Below are positions 42,290 to 54,382 of a stretch of 64,000 nt of DNA, piece by piece (positions within the stretch are counted from its first letter, which is position 1; each line of letters opens with the position of its first letter). Made by a program: the position numbers and the translations under genes. Below the pieces are notes generated by a model. That model did no database searches and had not been told where the DNA came from. It worked only from the letters and a program-made list of their open reading frames with translations. Source of the stretch: Equus caballus (lineage: Eukaryota > Chordata > Mammalia > Perissodactyla > Equidae); NCBI RefSeq assembly GCF_041296265.1, contig NC_091693.1:20770001-20834000 (forward strand), given 5' to 3'.

Positions 42290-44150
42290 TTTAATTGAGT
42301 TAATGATAGGTTACAATCAGTTGACCTTCTTTTACATGGCAGCTCAGGGCTCCAAAAGGAGGAAAATGGAAGCCACAAGGCCCCTAAGGGCTATTCTTGG
42401 AAACTACGCAATGTCACTCCCAGCCATATTAGCTTGGTCAAAGTAAGATACTTTCATTTCAGCCTAAAGGACCCCCTCTAGCACTTCTTGTAGAGTAGGT
42501 CTCCTAGTAATAAACTCTCACATCTTTTGTTTACCTGGGAGTGTTTTAATTTCACCTTCACTTTCGAAGAATACTTTTGCCGTGTATAGAATTCTTGATT
42601 GACTTTTGCTTTAAAGGCTCTAAATACATCATTCCACTGCCGTCTGGCCTTCATGGTTTCTGATGAGAAATAGCTAATCTTATTGAGGATCTCTCGGATG
42701 TGATGAGGGGCTTCTCTTTCTACTTACAGGATTCTCTCTTTGTCTTGGGCTTTCAACAATTTGACTAAAATGTGTCCTGGTGTGAATCTGTTTGAGTTGA
42801 TCTTGCTTAGAATTCACTGAGCTTCTTTGATGTACAAATTCATGTCCTTCACCAATTTGCAAAGTTTGGCCATTATTTCTTCAAATATTTTTTCTTTTCC
42901 TTTCTTTCTTTCTCCTCCTTCTGGGCTCCCATGATGTGTTGGTACACTGGCTGTTGTACCACAGATGCCTCAGGCTCTGTTCATTTTTCTCCCTTCTTTA
43001 TTCTTTCTGCTTCTTAGACTGAATAATTTCACTTCCACATCTTCAAGTTTAGGCATTCTTTCTTTGCCTATTCAGATCTTCCATTGAAACCTTTTAGTGA
43101 ATTTTTCATTACACTTAGCGTACTTTTCATCTTCAGAATTTCTATTTCACTCCTTTTTTATCATTTGTACCTCTTTATTGGCATTCCCTATTTCTTCATA
43201 CATTGTTCTCCTTAGTGCTTTGCTTATGGTTTCTTTTAGCTAAATGGGCATATTTAAGACAGTTGAGTTCACGTCTTTGGGTGGTAATCCCAATGTCTGG
43301 GCTTCCTCAAAGCTGGTTTCATAAAATTATATTTTCCCTGTGAATGGCCCATATTTTTCTGTTTCTTTATATGCTTTGTAGATTTTTGTCAAGAATTGGA
43401 CATGTTAGTATTATGATGTGCTGGACAAAGCTGGAAATCAGATTCCCACCCCCCGTCCTTAGAAATGGTTGAGTTTTGCTTCTTGAGGGCTGGAGTCCTT
43501 TCTGTCTGTTCCAATTTATTGGACTTTTCCAAATCATTTTGAAAACCCTGTATTCCTTGTTGAATGTAGTCACTGAAGTTTTGGTTCCATTATCTCTAAG
43601 TCAGCCTGTGACATAACAGAGGTTTCCTTGAATCCTTAAGATATCTCTCACGCATATAGATGCAAAACTCTCAACAAAATACTAGCAAACTGCAGTTGGC
43701 AGCGTACGAAAAGCATTGTACACAATTATACCCAATTTTTAAAAGGGGGTGTGTCTCTTTGAGTCTTCCTATAGCCTCCACCAGGGAAGCCCCCAATGCT
43801 TAAGGAGCTGAGAACAAAAGGAATCACCAAACAGATCACAATTCATGACCCCAATTTTGCAGGACAAGGCCCTCACCTTTTGCCCTGGCACTCACCAGCC
43901 ACTGCAGGAGCACGACTACTGTCCCTACAGCTGTGGCTGAGGAACGAGGATGGGAGCTGGTCCCCATGCAGTACTCTCTCATTGAATTCCAGCAACCACT
44001 ACCTTCATCAAGCAGTCCCGAGCGGCTGTAACTGTCTGATCAGATTTTAGAGTTCTGAAATTGTTGGTTCTGATCATCCTTTATAGTTTAACGGTCATTT
44101 TGGTGGAGGGACTAACCCCGGAAGCGTCCTACTCTGCCATTTTCCAGGTC
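42290..44150 (-). mobile_element. Old LINE-1, mostly non-coding 5' part, antisense
   Basis: Well-known L1 wording ('gagtgttttaatttcacctt', 'cttattgaggatctctcgga', 'ttctccttctgggctcccat') ending near 44,150 with a 5' end-like 'ctctgccattttccaggtc'. A short forward ORF2-like piece sits at 43,650-43,735. It fills most of the spacer of palindrome 2 and has no intact ORF. Confidence 0.65.
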
Positions 44151-44301
44151 ACGGTGGAGCACACTGGAGACTCAGGGCTCTGGAGTGGACATAGGTTGTA
44201 GGAAGTCATTCTTTGCAAGGTGGTTTTTGAGGTGTGGGGCTGTCCTGCCTTTTTTTCTTCCTCTCTTTATCTCCATGACTCTCAGTCTCTTTCTCTGGGC
44301 A

Positions 44302-44440
44302 GCTCCTACAACCCTACGGCATTCGTGGTGTTCATGCATGGTCTTGAATCCACTGGAGAAATCATCTATGGCATTGCCAACTGGCCCAACATCCACACCA
44401 GCCTATGCCTGTTCACTGGCTGGATGCAACAGAGACCACA
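44302..44440 (+). other. Exon-like open stretch, product unknown
   Basis: A good polypyrimidine tract and acceptor (tctttctctgggcag) precede an open frame reading SYNPTAFVVFMHGLESTGEI and, a little further on, NWPNIHTSLCLF, up to an AGG that lacks a GT donor. The start SY resembles KLK4 exon 3 (SYTIG), but nothing after it does. I do not recognise it; it may be a lone exon relic or chance. Confidence 0.25.
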
Positions 44441-44814
44441 CAGGATAAGGAAGGACAGTCCCAACCAAGGATTCGGTCAAACCACAAATCCATCCTGATT
44501 TGGGGTTGCCGACGTCAGTGCCTCACCCCAGTCCTCAGAAATCCTGCTGTTCTGACCCCCACTATAAATGACATTGTTAGATTATCCGATAGGGCTCAAG
44601 TCTTGCAGATAAACAAAGGCACTCTTTGCAGGAAGAATGTCCCAAAGACGTGCAGATCACCTCTCAGGAGTCCAGGGAAAAGGCAACATTTCCCTTTAAG
44701 CAAGATCTATCCTCTACCAGACACCCTCCTTCACGGGGTTGTTGTAGAGAATTCAGTGCAGGCATGTGTGTAAGGCACTAGTACGTGCCTGGCCCAGGGC
44801 AGTCCCCTGTGAGG

Positions 44815-44985
44815 GCGTGCCAGCACTGCTGAGTGCTTAGTGTGTGGCAGGCACGGTGCTCAGAGCTTACAGATGCTCACTTGAGCCTCACAACAGCCCT
44901 GTGAGGTGGGCACTACTCCTTCATTTCACACTGGAAGTGGTTGTCACTCAGAGAATAGCGGACATAAGGTCAGGGTTACTCTGAG
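44815..44985 (+). repeat. MIR SINE
   Basis: Wording 'ggcacggtgctcagagctta' and 'acaacagccctgtgaggtgg', typical of MIR. Confidence 0.75.
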
Positions 44986-45589
44986 GGAAGGGGACTCCAG
45001 ACACCATGATCAATCACCAAATGCTAATCAATTTGTTGTGATTTGATGCCCCCACCCTGGAGAGGGTGGGGCGGACTTTCATCAACCCCCTCGCTCAACC
45101 CTCATCATTGAGATTCTCTCCAAACCTCCCCCCACCGCACCATCCCCTCAGGCTCTCTCTGTGTCCTCCCCTCTCCCTGTCCTCTATCTCCCCACTGCAC
45201 CCAGCCGGGGCCCCCACCCACCTCCAACTCCAGCTGGTCTGGTGCAGCCTCAGTGCCTGTGTGTATGACAAGAACAGGGGTGGGTCTGAGATTTTCCTAC
45301 CTGCAAACAATTAAGTTAGCCCGTCACGATTTATAGACACTGGCGGAACACACCATACTCCTGGGTCAGAGACAAAGGACGTATTACTCACAGCATAGCA
45401 GGAAACACGACCATCATGTTCACATCAATTCCCCTTGCCCCCCAAGTCCTGTAGGATGATCAGAGAGGCCCTGGTGGGTGCTGTGCACACAGTGATTTAT
45501 GCATAAGCCACGTGGAATTCGAGCTCAGGAATCCTCAGTCTCATAAGGGAGCTGCCAGCAAACCTGTCCAACCTTGGCCCTGGAAGGAG

Positions 45590-45785
45590 ACATTATCTTT
45601 ATCATCCTGGATCAAAAACAGAACCGCTCTGGAGGGACGTAGTCTATTTACTATCCTGAACAGCAGACAATGAATCTGTTGCAAAGACATTATCTTTATT
45701 ATCCAGGACAGTAAACAAATCTGTTCTGGAGAGACACGTTATTTTTACTATCCTGGACAATAAACAAACCTGCTCTGATGGAGAG
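45590..45785 (+). repeat. GATAAT-containing tandem repeat, mirror copy
   Basis: Partner of 41,790-41,960, more diverged, with units containing 'attatctttatcatcctgga'. Confidence 0.8.
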
Positions 45786-47199
45786 ACCATCTTGCACACT
45801 GCCTACTAGAGAAGCATCCGTGAGAGAGAGGTCCAGTTCAGAAAGGCTGTTAAGGGCTAAGCTTTGATGTCCAAATCTGTCCGTGACTGTGTGTGTGCAT
45901 GCACACCCGTGTCTTAATTGTCTATATTCATATACACACACACGAACATCTGTGTTGTGATGCTTGAAGCTGCAACCCAAGTACATGGGAGTGAATTTAG
46001 CTGAAAGTGCTGGCTATACCAGTATCTACGTTTGGCAGTCTGGTTGTGCATGTATGACCTTGTTTGGCCACATTCGTGTCCTTGAGTTTGACTGAGATGT
46101 CCAGACTCTGAGGTCAAAACTGTGTGTCGTATGTGAGTGGCCACATCGATTTGATGTCCACGACAGGTCGGCGAGCTGGGATGACTGGTTCCAAGTGCCC
46201 ACCTGTCTGAACCCACATCCACGGTTCCTATCTCAACGCCCAATCACAGGGAACTTGTTGCCTTCCCCCTTCCTCTCTGTGCCACAGGTCCTACAGAAAA
46301 TGGGGTAAGGTGAGACAGGAACGTTCTGGAGAAAAGAGGCGGCAGTTGCAAAAGCTAGAGAGAGGGCAGTGATTTGCAAATAAAAATCAGAGACTTCTGC
46401 AGGAATCGGTGGAGGCATCTGTGAAGAATATGCAGGGAGGGCAGGTGCAGGGATGGGGCAAGGGCTGAAGAAAAAGCCTCTGTCCTCGGGGGTCCTCCAC
46501 CACCTCTCCCGGTGGCCCAGGACAGTGACGAGCTCCTGGAGGGTGAGGAGTGTGCATCCCACCCCCAGCCACAGCAAGGGGTCCCTTCAAGTGTGGATAC
46601 GGCAGTGCTTCCCTCGTCCCCCCACACGGAGTGCTGTCTGAGACCCAATGCCAGACCCGGGATGAAGGCAGGTCCACTGGGGGCATAAGTTGGGTTCAGA
46701 AAGCGTGCCTTTGGGGTGGCAGAGCTGGGGTCTGGACGGCTGGTTTTGAAGGAGTCCTGGGTTCTGAAAGAGGAAGAAGTTATAGGTCCCGGCCCCATGT
46801 GAAGAGGGCTATGGGACCCAAACTCTTAGGTTCTTGAGAGAGAACAGAGGAGACTGGTAATGTGCCCTTTCCTGATGTCCTGATGGGCAAGGACTCATCA
46901 TCTCCTCTACAGCTTGTGACTAGGACTATCCAGGGCCCCTGATGAACACCATGGGGTGTGCTGGAGTTTAGGGTGCAGGCTCGGACTCCTGAGAGTTCAG
47001 AGCCCAGGGTGTCATCAGTTAAGAAGAGTGATGGAGGTTTCTTTGAGAGTTGGGAGGGGACTGGATCTGGGTTTCCCTGGGTCAGAGAGGATGCCAGGGT
47101 GGCTTGTGGATGGAGCAGAAAAAGCAGTTAAAATGGGGGTGGGTTTGGAGCAGGATTAGAGATGGGGACAGGATTGTGCTGGGGTTGGGTTAGGGACTG

Positions 47200-47640
47200 A
47201 CAATGGTGCAGTTGGTTTGTGGTGGCACCGTTGGGGTTGGGGATGGGTTTGCTTTGCTTTCGGTTGAGACGTATGTGTGGGTTGAATTGGGAATGGGAGT
47301 CGGTTTGGTTTCCAGTGCAGAAGACACAGAGATAGGGGTTGATAGAATTGGACGCGAGGACAGGCATGAGTTTGGTTTGATTTTGAAAGGTGAAGACGTG
47401 GGGAGTTGGGCTGGGTTGGGTTAAATTGGGCGGGTTGAGTTGAGTTGGATCAGGATTGTGTGGATGGGTTTGGGCTGGTCTGAGCTAAACTGGATGGCAC
47501 TGAGTTGCCTTGGATTTAGGTGTGTATGGTGTGGTTGGTTTGGGTTGGGTTAAATTGGGTTAGGTTGTGCTGTAGTTGGTTGAATTGGCTGGGCGTCTGT
47601 GGGTTGCTTTGGATTGGGTTGGTTGAGTTGGATCGAGTTT
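47200..47640. repeat. Degenerate TTGGG-rich tract
   Basis: G+T-rich mirror of 38,340-38,640, with units such as GGGTTGGGTTAAATTGGG and GAGTTGGATC. Confidence 0.7.
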
Positions 47641-47649
47641 TGGTTGTGT

Positions 47650-48870
47650 TGTAGATGGGAACAAGATGGCAGCACTGGATCAAGGAGGTCCTCACTCAAG
47701 CTGAGGCACACCTCTCTCCACTTGGTGATTCTGGTAACTTTTGGTATGTACGTGAGGGAGTGTCAGAGATCCGGCCACTGGCTGAGCATATCCTTCTGCC
47801 CTAGTCCTTAAGGTTTTAAACTGTGCTTATCTGTGCCCACTTACATCTCACTAGCTATCTTAGGATCTTCTGTTTTCTCATGTAGGAAAGAAGGAAGATT
47901 TTACCAAGTTCTTGACACACAGCTGGGCTGACCCACGTGACCTCTTCTGGTTGTACTGAACAGCAGAGATAATCAACGTGCTGGAAGCCTAGAAAACCTA
48001 ATCAGATTAACAATGGAGGCCACGGGAGGATACTTCCTGATTCTCCTCTGAGACCCCACAATGGGATTTTCAAGGCCACCTCAATCTTGAGGTACACAAA
48101 CCTGGCTCTTGAGCCCTAAATATCTTATTTACAGAGTAGGGCACCTTAGACTTTGCAGGGATCATGCTCTTGTCCCGGGAGGGCACATCATCCAGAATCC
48201 TTGGGAAGCCAAGGTCCCAGATCTGGAGACTAAGGAGTGGACGTCATGTGGACCCCAGCCTTGTTTTGGAGGACATTGGATTTGGGAATGCTAGGAAACT
48301 TGCTCTGGGTGACCCCAGGACCTGTGGTTCTGGGGGTGCTATGATTATGGATCTTTAAGACCCCCAAGGGCTTGTTTTGAGAGGATCAATAGATTAGAGA
48401 ACTAGATTCTTAGCCTGAGAGAGCAACCATCAGGGAGTTCTGAAAGCCAAGTCTTCTATTTCAAGGGACGCAGAAAGTGGGAGTGCTCTCCTATCGGCTC
48501 AGAGCGTAGCAAGGATCAGGGGGTCTCAGAGCCCCACTGCTGGTACGTCAGGGGACACTAAGTCTTGGGGGTAAGGCGTATGAGGCATGGTATCAGGGTC
48601 AGTGATACCCTACTATTTCTGTCCCTCCCACTGGCACTTCTCACCAATGTTGTCCTCAAGAGCAAGCCCCCAGGAGCCATACGCCCTGCCGCATCTGGCC
48701 TTAGCCCCCAAAACGCACCCAGGGTAATCTAAGACCTACAGGAAAACAAGTTCTGGCTCTCCCTCCCTTCAACAGCCTTGCACGTGGGAGGAGGTGTCCA
48801 GCTCCCAGCCAGCAGGCGCAGGCCCTTGGCCAGCATCCGGGTGCCTGCGGGGCAGGGGTGGGGCCCTGGG
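47650..48870. other. Upstream region of KLK1E2, no gene seen
   Basis: Mixed sequence without recognised repeats or exons. It should contain distal regulatory elements of the KLK1E2 promoter, but I see no motif array I can defend. Confidence 0.4.
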
Positions 48871-48881
48871 GGAAGGAGAGC

Positions 48882-48887
48882 TTTAAA
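48882..48887 (+). promoter_or_regulatory. KLK1E2: KLK1E2 TATA variant TTTAAA
   Basis: TTTAAA 68 bp before the start codon at 48,955. This is the TATA variant shared by the KLK1/2/3 subgroup, in the same context (ctccccagggagg downstream) as the reverse-strand pseudogene. Confidence 0.7.
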
Positions 48888-48954
48888 AGACTCCCCAGGG
48901 AGGCTCTCCAGCTCAAGGCTCACCGCCTGCCTGCCCTTGGACACCTCTGTCACC

Positions 48955-51900
48955 ATGTGGTTCCTGGTTCTGTGCCTCGACTTATCCCTGGGCGAGACTG
49001 GTGAGACAGAGCAGGGGATGCGGGATGGGGAGCGGGCCCTCACCTCCTCATATGTCTTTCCCTTCTCCCCCAGCACCCCAGCCTCATCCCCCAACCCACG
49101 GCCCACCCCAACACAGCCCTCCAACCCACAGTCCATCCCAAGTACCAGGCTCCCCCTGTCTCCCCAGCTCCATCCTAAAAACCTATCGCAGCCCCTGCAC
49201 CTTCATCAAATTCCTCACAGTCCTCATTCCACACTAAGTCCCTGCTCCCTCCCAGGGGCTCCTAGAACCTTCTCCCTGCCCCCAGCCACTTTACCAAAGA
49301 GGCAAATTCTGGGCCATCTCTGTCTCTCTTTCAGGTCTCCCATTCTTCCAAGGTCTTCTCCCAATCCCACGGGTCCCTGGGACCCTCATCATCCCCCTCT
49401 ACCACCTAGTTCTCTATGGATCAGTGATCTGGCTCCTGAGCTCATGAGTCCCACCAGGTCCCAGTGATATTTCCCATCCAGCTGTCAGCTCTCAACCTTG
49501 TCCCCCAGACCTGGACCTCTGACCTGCCAGTCCTGCTGCCAGGACACACGAATGCCTCCAGACACTCTTGCTTCTTCTCAGCCACGCTACTTGACCTGTG
49601 ACTCCAAGTGGGCTCCCCACCCTGGTATGGGGGTTCTGAACATTTCCCCTCCTTCATTGAATCTTTGCTCCAGACCCCTATCCAGCACTGCCAGTCTTCT
49701 CCTCAAGTAAAATACCCAGACACCCCCAACAGCAACTTCTCTCTCACAGAAAATCCATCACTCCCTCGCTTCAGGTCTTCTCCAACACAAATCCCTTCTT
49801 TTAGCATCTCTGCTTTTCCAGGAGCCTCAAGAGCCCCAATACTTTACAAGCCCCGTTGTCCTGCCCTGAACTCCCTTGGGTACCCCAATAGGTGATTCTA
49901 GGATTCCACGTCAAGCAGGGCCTTGAGTCCACCCTACATCCACTTGGCCCCCACGTCCCTCCCTTCTCCATTCCTGCCCTTGGAGCAGACTAAATGAACC
50001 ATAAATCACTCCATGACCCTCATCCCCTTTAAAAACAAAGATCCCAATCCATATCCTATCCCATTGATTATCACTCACCCCTCCCTGCTCAGCCCTGGCC
50101 CCAGCCTGACCTGAACCGTATCCCCCAGAACCCTCACCCCATTGGAAGCCATTCCTGGTTCACAGGACCCCAAACCGTCACAGGATCTCTCCCAGTCTAA
50201 GCCTTTCATTCACTCTTTGACTTAGAACCCCAAATTCTCCCAACTCTCCCAGCCCCAATCCAGGCACCGTAAATCACACCCAGATTCCCCAGCTCAGACG
50301 CTCTTCTTGGCCTCTCGGACCTGATTCCCCAAATCTGCATCCTTTTAAGGACCTGAAAGCCCAACGCTGGCCCTAAACATTCACAGCCTGAGTTCCCCTT
50401 AACCTCCCAAATCCTCTCTGCCCCCAGCATCTGGGCTGCTCTCTTGGGGCCTTTATCCCTGGTTTTCAGAATCTCTTTCTCAGAATTCACAGCTTCCTCT
50501 CCCTCAGTCCAAGACCCCAAGTCACCCCCAAAACACCCGACTCCCACACCACATGCTGCTCCAAATGCTGCCATGTTGTCTCCTACCCTGATCCCTGGGG
50601 TCGACTCTGCTCTCTGCATAAAATCTCCTCACCCAGAAACAACCACTATCCCAAAATCCCAGGGACGGTTCAGGAATTCCAGGTCCTTCCCAACACCCAT
50701 TGCCCATGTTCCCAGACCCCCAGCCTGGTCCTCTGCCCCCATGTGCCCCTAACCCCACCGCACAGCTCCCTCTTCTAGCTCAGTCCCCCAGCCCCATGGC
50801 TAACCTCCACCCCCCTGACCTAGCACCCCTTTCACAGGCGCCCTGCCCCCCATCCAGTCCCGGATCATAGGAGGCTGGGAGTGTGAGAAGCATTCCAAAC
50901 CCTGGCAGGTGGCTGTGTATCATCAAGGGCACTTCCAGTGTGGGGGCGTTCTGGTGCACCCCCAGTGGGTGCTCACAGCCGCTCACTGCATGAGTGAGTG
51001 AGTAGGGGCAGAAGGTCTGGGGGGGGTTGGTGGCATCTGTGCTCCCACAGGAATGGTCAGCCAGGACCATTGCCCTGGGATAACCTCAGGGGAGGCTGGG
51101 GGCTGAGGGAGAGAAGGATGGCACTGGTCCAGGGCCCAGGGAGAGAGGCGGGGCTGGGACTGGATGGCCCCAGGGAAGCCCTGCCATGGCTGCCTGGTCT
51201 CTCTGTGTCTCCCCATGTAACTGTCTCTCTGTCTTCCTGTTTCTCCCTCTGTCCTGTCTCTGTTGTGTCTCTCTCTGTGTGACTATGATTTGTCTCTATC
51301 TCCCCCTCTCATCTGTCTCCATGTCTCTGTGTCTCTCCCTGTCTCTGTCCATCTCTGGGTCTCTCAGCTGCCATCTCTGTCGCTGGGTGTCTCACCCTCC
51401 ATCTCTCCGCCCCATCTCTCTCTCTCTCGGTGTCTGCCCCACTCCCTCTACCCCATCACCGCTGAGCACACTCACCCCCAGGATGGGACTGCAGGGACCC
51501 CCAGAGAAAAGGAAGGGATCATCCCAACATGGGGGGGTGGGGGAGACTTCTCACGCTGCCCAGCCCCTCTCTCCAGGACAGTTGTCCGTCCAGGGGGACA
51601 CAGGGGTGGAAATTAATAAAAGAAACCTCAACTAAATTGGAGTGGCGAAGGCCTGTAGGGGGAGCTCCCACGCCCTATCACACATCGTCAGTTACACCAA
51701 AGGATGCCTGCATCTTGGACAGGAAGTAAAACCACTTTGCTACTGAAGGAAGATTTCTCTCCCCACCTGGCAACAGTCCAGCCAATGAGAAGTGATGCAG
51801 CTCAGCCAATGAGAAACGCTGCAGCTCAGCCAATGAGAAACGTTGCAGATCAGCCAATGAGAAACGCCGCAGCTCAGCCAATGAGAAATGCTGCAGCTCA

Positions 51901-53055
51901 GCCAATGAGACGCTGTTGCCACCCTGAACTGTTACTTTCCCCCAATGGACTTTCCTTTAGAACAGCCCCTCCCCCTCCCCCTGCCCCACCTCCCGCCCTC
52001 CCCCCTCTTCTCTCTCACTCTGTGTCCCCATCCCTGGCCTGCTCTCCTCTGTTTCTCGGTTGCTCTTTTTACTTCCTCCGTGCTTACTCACTTTCTCTAT
52101 TTCTCCTTCTCCTGCCTCTTCACTCTTTGCTTCTTCCCTGTGATGAGTTCTCACTGTCTCTGTTTCTCATCCTATATCTTAACCGCTCCTTCTTTTTCTC
52201 ATTCTCCTCTCTGTCTTTTTCATTCTATCATTTTAACCTCTCTTTTACTCCATTTCTCTCCAGATCTGCCTCTTTCACACTGTCACATTTCTTTCTTTCC
52301 TCCCTCACTGTCTCTATTTTTCCTCATGACTCTTTCTTCTCTCTTCATGATCTTTCTTATCTCTCTCTTTGTTTTTCTCACTGTTTCTCTTTCTCTCTTC
52401 GGGACCCTCCCCCAGGCTCCCCTGCCCCATCTCCCTTCTCCCCTCCCCTCTCCTCCTCATTCCCTCCATCCCTCTTTCTCCCCAGCCATTACCAGATCTG
52501 GCTGGGGCGTCACAATCTGTCTGAGGATGAAGACACAGCCCAGTTCCACCAGGTCAGTGACAGCTTCCTAGATCCACAATTCGACCTGAGCCTCCTGAAG
52601 AAGAAATACCTGCGCCCTTATGATGACATCAGCCACGACCTCATGCTGCTCCGCCTGGCTCAGCCCGCCCGGATAACAGACGCTGTGAAGATCCTGGACC
52701 TGCCCACCCAGGAACCCAAACTGGGAAGCACCTGCTACACCTCGGGCTGGGGCCTGATCAGCACGTTTACAAGTACGCCAGGGCCGGACACACCGCGTGG
52801 AGCCCAGACAGCGGGTCTGAGGGGGGAACCTGGGGGCCCAGACAGTGGGGTCTGAGGGAGGAGGGGACTGAAAAGCCAGGTGCGACTGGCCACAGCTCTG
52901 TCTCTCCATTGCCCATAGACAGAGGGTCAGGCACACTCCAGTGTGTGGAACTCCGACTCCAGTCTAATGAGAAGTGTGCCCGAGCCTACCCAGAGAAGAT
53001 GACCGAGTTCGTGCTGTGCGCTACCCACAGGGATGATAGTGGAAGCATCTGCCTG
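48955..53055 (+). CDS. KLK1E2: Kallikrein 1E2, exons 1-4
   Basis: Exons 48,955-49,000, 50,838-50,997, 52,486-52,772 and 52,919-53,055 (46, 160, 287, 137 bp), all GT/AG and in phase, giving 210 residues that end in SICL before the missing exon 5. It is a secreted serine protease of the KLK1/2/3 group, known in the horse as a glandular/prostatic kallikrein. Seen: signal peptide [16 protein letters not shown], propeptide ending at Arg24, mature [15 protein letters not shown], His65 (TAAHC), the long kallikrein loop after [10 protein letters not shown], and Asp120 (HDLMLL). The residue at the specificity position (Ser207, 189 in chymotrypsin numbering) is Ser, as in PSA, so chymotrypsin-like cleavage is expected. 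No KLK1E2-type exon 5 follows exon 4. The next in-phase last exon is 55,714-55,869, from the KLK1-like segment; joined to it the protein would be 261 residues with a complete triad. An LTR-like fragment sits in intron 2. Confidence 0.88.
51605..51955 (+). mobile_element. LTR-like fragment with CCAAT-box array in KLK1E2 intron 2
   Basis: Same family as 16,143-16,567: shared 5' wording and the same 24-bp CCAAT unit, here six units (about 51,776-51,910), then a short non-array end. Probably a solo LTR relic. No coding part is present. Orientation is the same as KLK1E2. Treated as a fossil. Confidence 0.45.
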
Positions 53056-53639
53056 GTGAGCCGCCCTCTCCTGCTAAGATGCTGCAGCTCTGAGGGGGTG
53101 GACCCAGACTCAGGGCCGGGGTGTGAGTGCCTAACCAGGCATTGTCTCTCCTGCTTCCCGGCTGGAGCTGCCCCCCAGTGTCTCGGCTCCCTCCCGCATA
53201 TGCCTGCCCTTCCGACACCCCCATCCGGGCACCATCAGCATCTCACTCCTCCACATCATAGTTCCCCCATTCCTTCCTTCACCATGTGTTTACTGAGCAT
53301 CTGCTACCTGCTTGACACTGTCCCAGCCCCTGGGAAGACAGCAGTGATCAGACGGAGAACAGCCTCCACCGTGGAGCTCTCGTTCTGGGGAGGGGAGACA
53401 GACAGACAGACACAGTGAACATGGCACAGAAGTGATGGTACTTGTCAGGAGGTGAGGGAGCTGTGGGGGTGGGAGGAGAGAGAGCAGAGCCAGGGAGGTG
53501 GCTGGTGTGATGAGGGGGGTGACCTCGTGCGGAAGGTGAGGCTGGGCAGACACCTGCGGCAGGTGAGGGTGAGCCGCGTGCTGTCTGGGGGAAGAGCAGA
53601 GGGAACAGCAGGTGCAGAGGCCCCGAGGGATGTGGGCCT

Positions 53640-53650
53640 GGTGTGCGTCG
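53640..53650 (+). other. Rearrangement junction: intron 4 joined to intron 2
   Basis: Up to about 53,640 the sequence follows KLK intron 4 (near identical to reverse-strand 34,810-34,620). From about 53,648 it follows KLK intron 2 (near identical to reverse-strand 36,055-35,810). The switch is inside 'ggtgtgcgtcgttcatt'. In an ordinary KLK gene these introns are separated by exon 5 of one gene or by exons 3-4, so a deletion or recombination is implied. Confidence 0.8.
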
Positions 53651-54189
53651 TTCATTCAGTGGGACACAGGGAAGGGCTGGTTTCAGCTGGCACTGGGTGG
53701 GGGCAATGGAGGAAGGTGGAAGGAGAAGGAGAAAGGGAGAAGGTGCTGGGGAGGGAGGGGACGCTGGCCTTGGGGGGGGCCGGGCCACCCAGCTGCTGGG
53801 GAACCAGCCCCACAGCCCCAGCTGCCGCTGAGCCGCCTCAGGCCTCCCCTCCTCCCCTGCCCCACCTCCCGCCCCCCTTCTCTCTCACTCTGTCTCCCCT
53901 CCCTCCGTCCTGTTTCTCAATCGCTCTTGACTTCCTCCGTGCCTACTCACTCCATTTCTCCTTCTCCTGCCTCTCCGCCTTTCCACTCCTGCTGTGACGA
54001 GTCTCACTGTCTTGTCTCCTCCTCCATCCGTGCTCTCTCTAGCTCACTGTTCCCCTGCCTTCCTCATGCCCTATCTTTTTTAAGCTCTTTTTTTCCACTC
54101 CGTTTCTCTTTGTCCCTGGATCTGCCTTTCACGCTGTCATTCTTTTTTCCTCACTGTCTCTATTTCTCCATGACTCCAATCTTTCCTTC

Positions 54190-54202
54190 TCTCTCTCTCT
54201 CG

Positions 54203-54272
<70 letters not shown>
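54190..54272 (+). repeat. (CT)n microsatellite
   Basis: About 80 bp of nearly pure CT repeats, some 110 bp upstream of the exon 3 acceptor of the KLK1-like segment. Confidence 0.95.
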
Positions 54273-54274
<2 letters not shown>

Positions 54275-54382
54275 TTTTCTCCTTGTTCTTCTTTCCCGTT
54301 TTGGACCCTTCCCCAGGCTCCCCTGCCCCACCCCCCTCCCGCCTCCCCTCTCCTCATTCCCTCCATCCCCCTCTCTCCCCAG

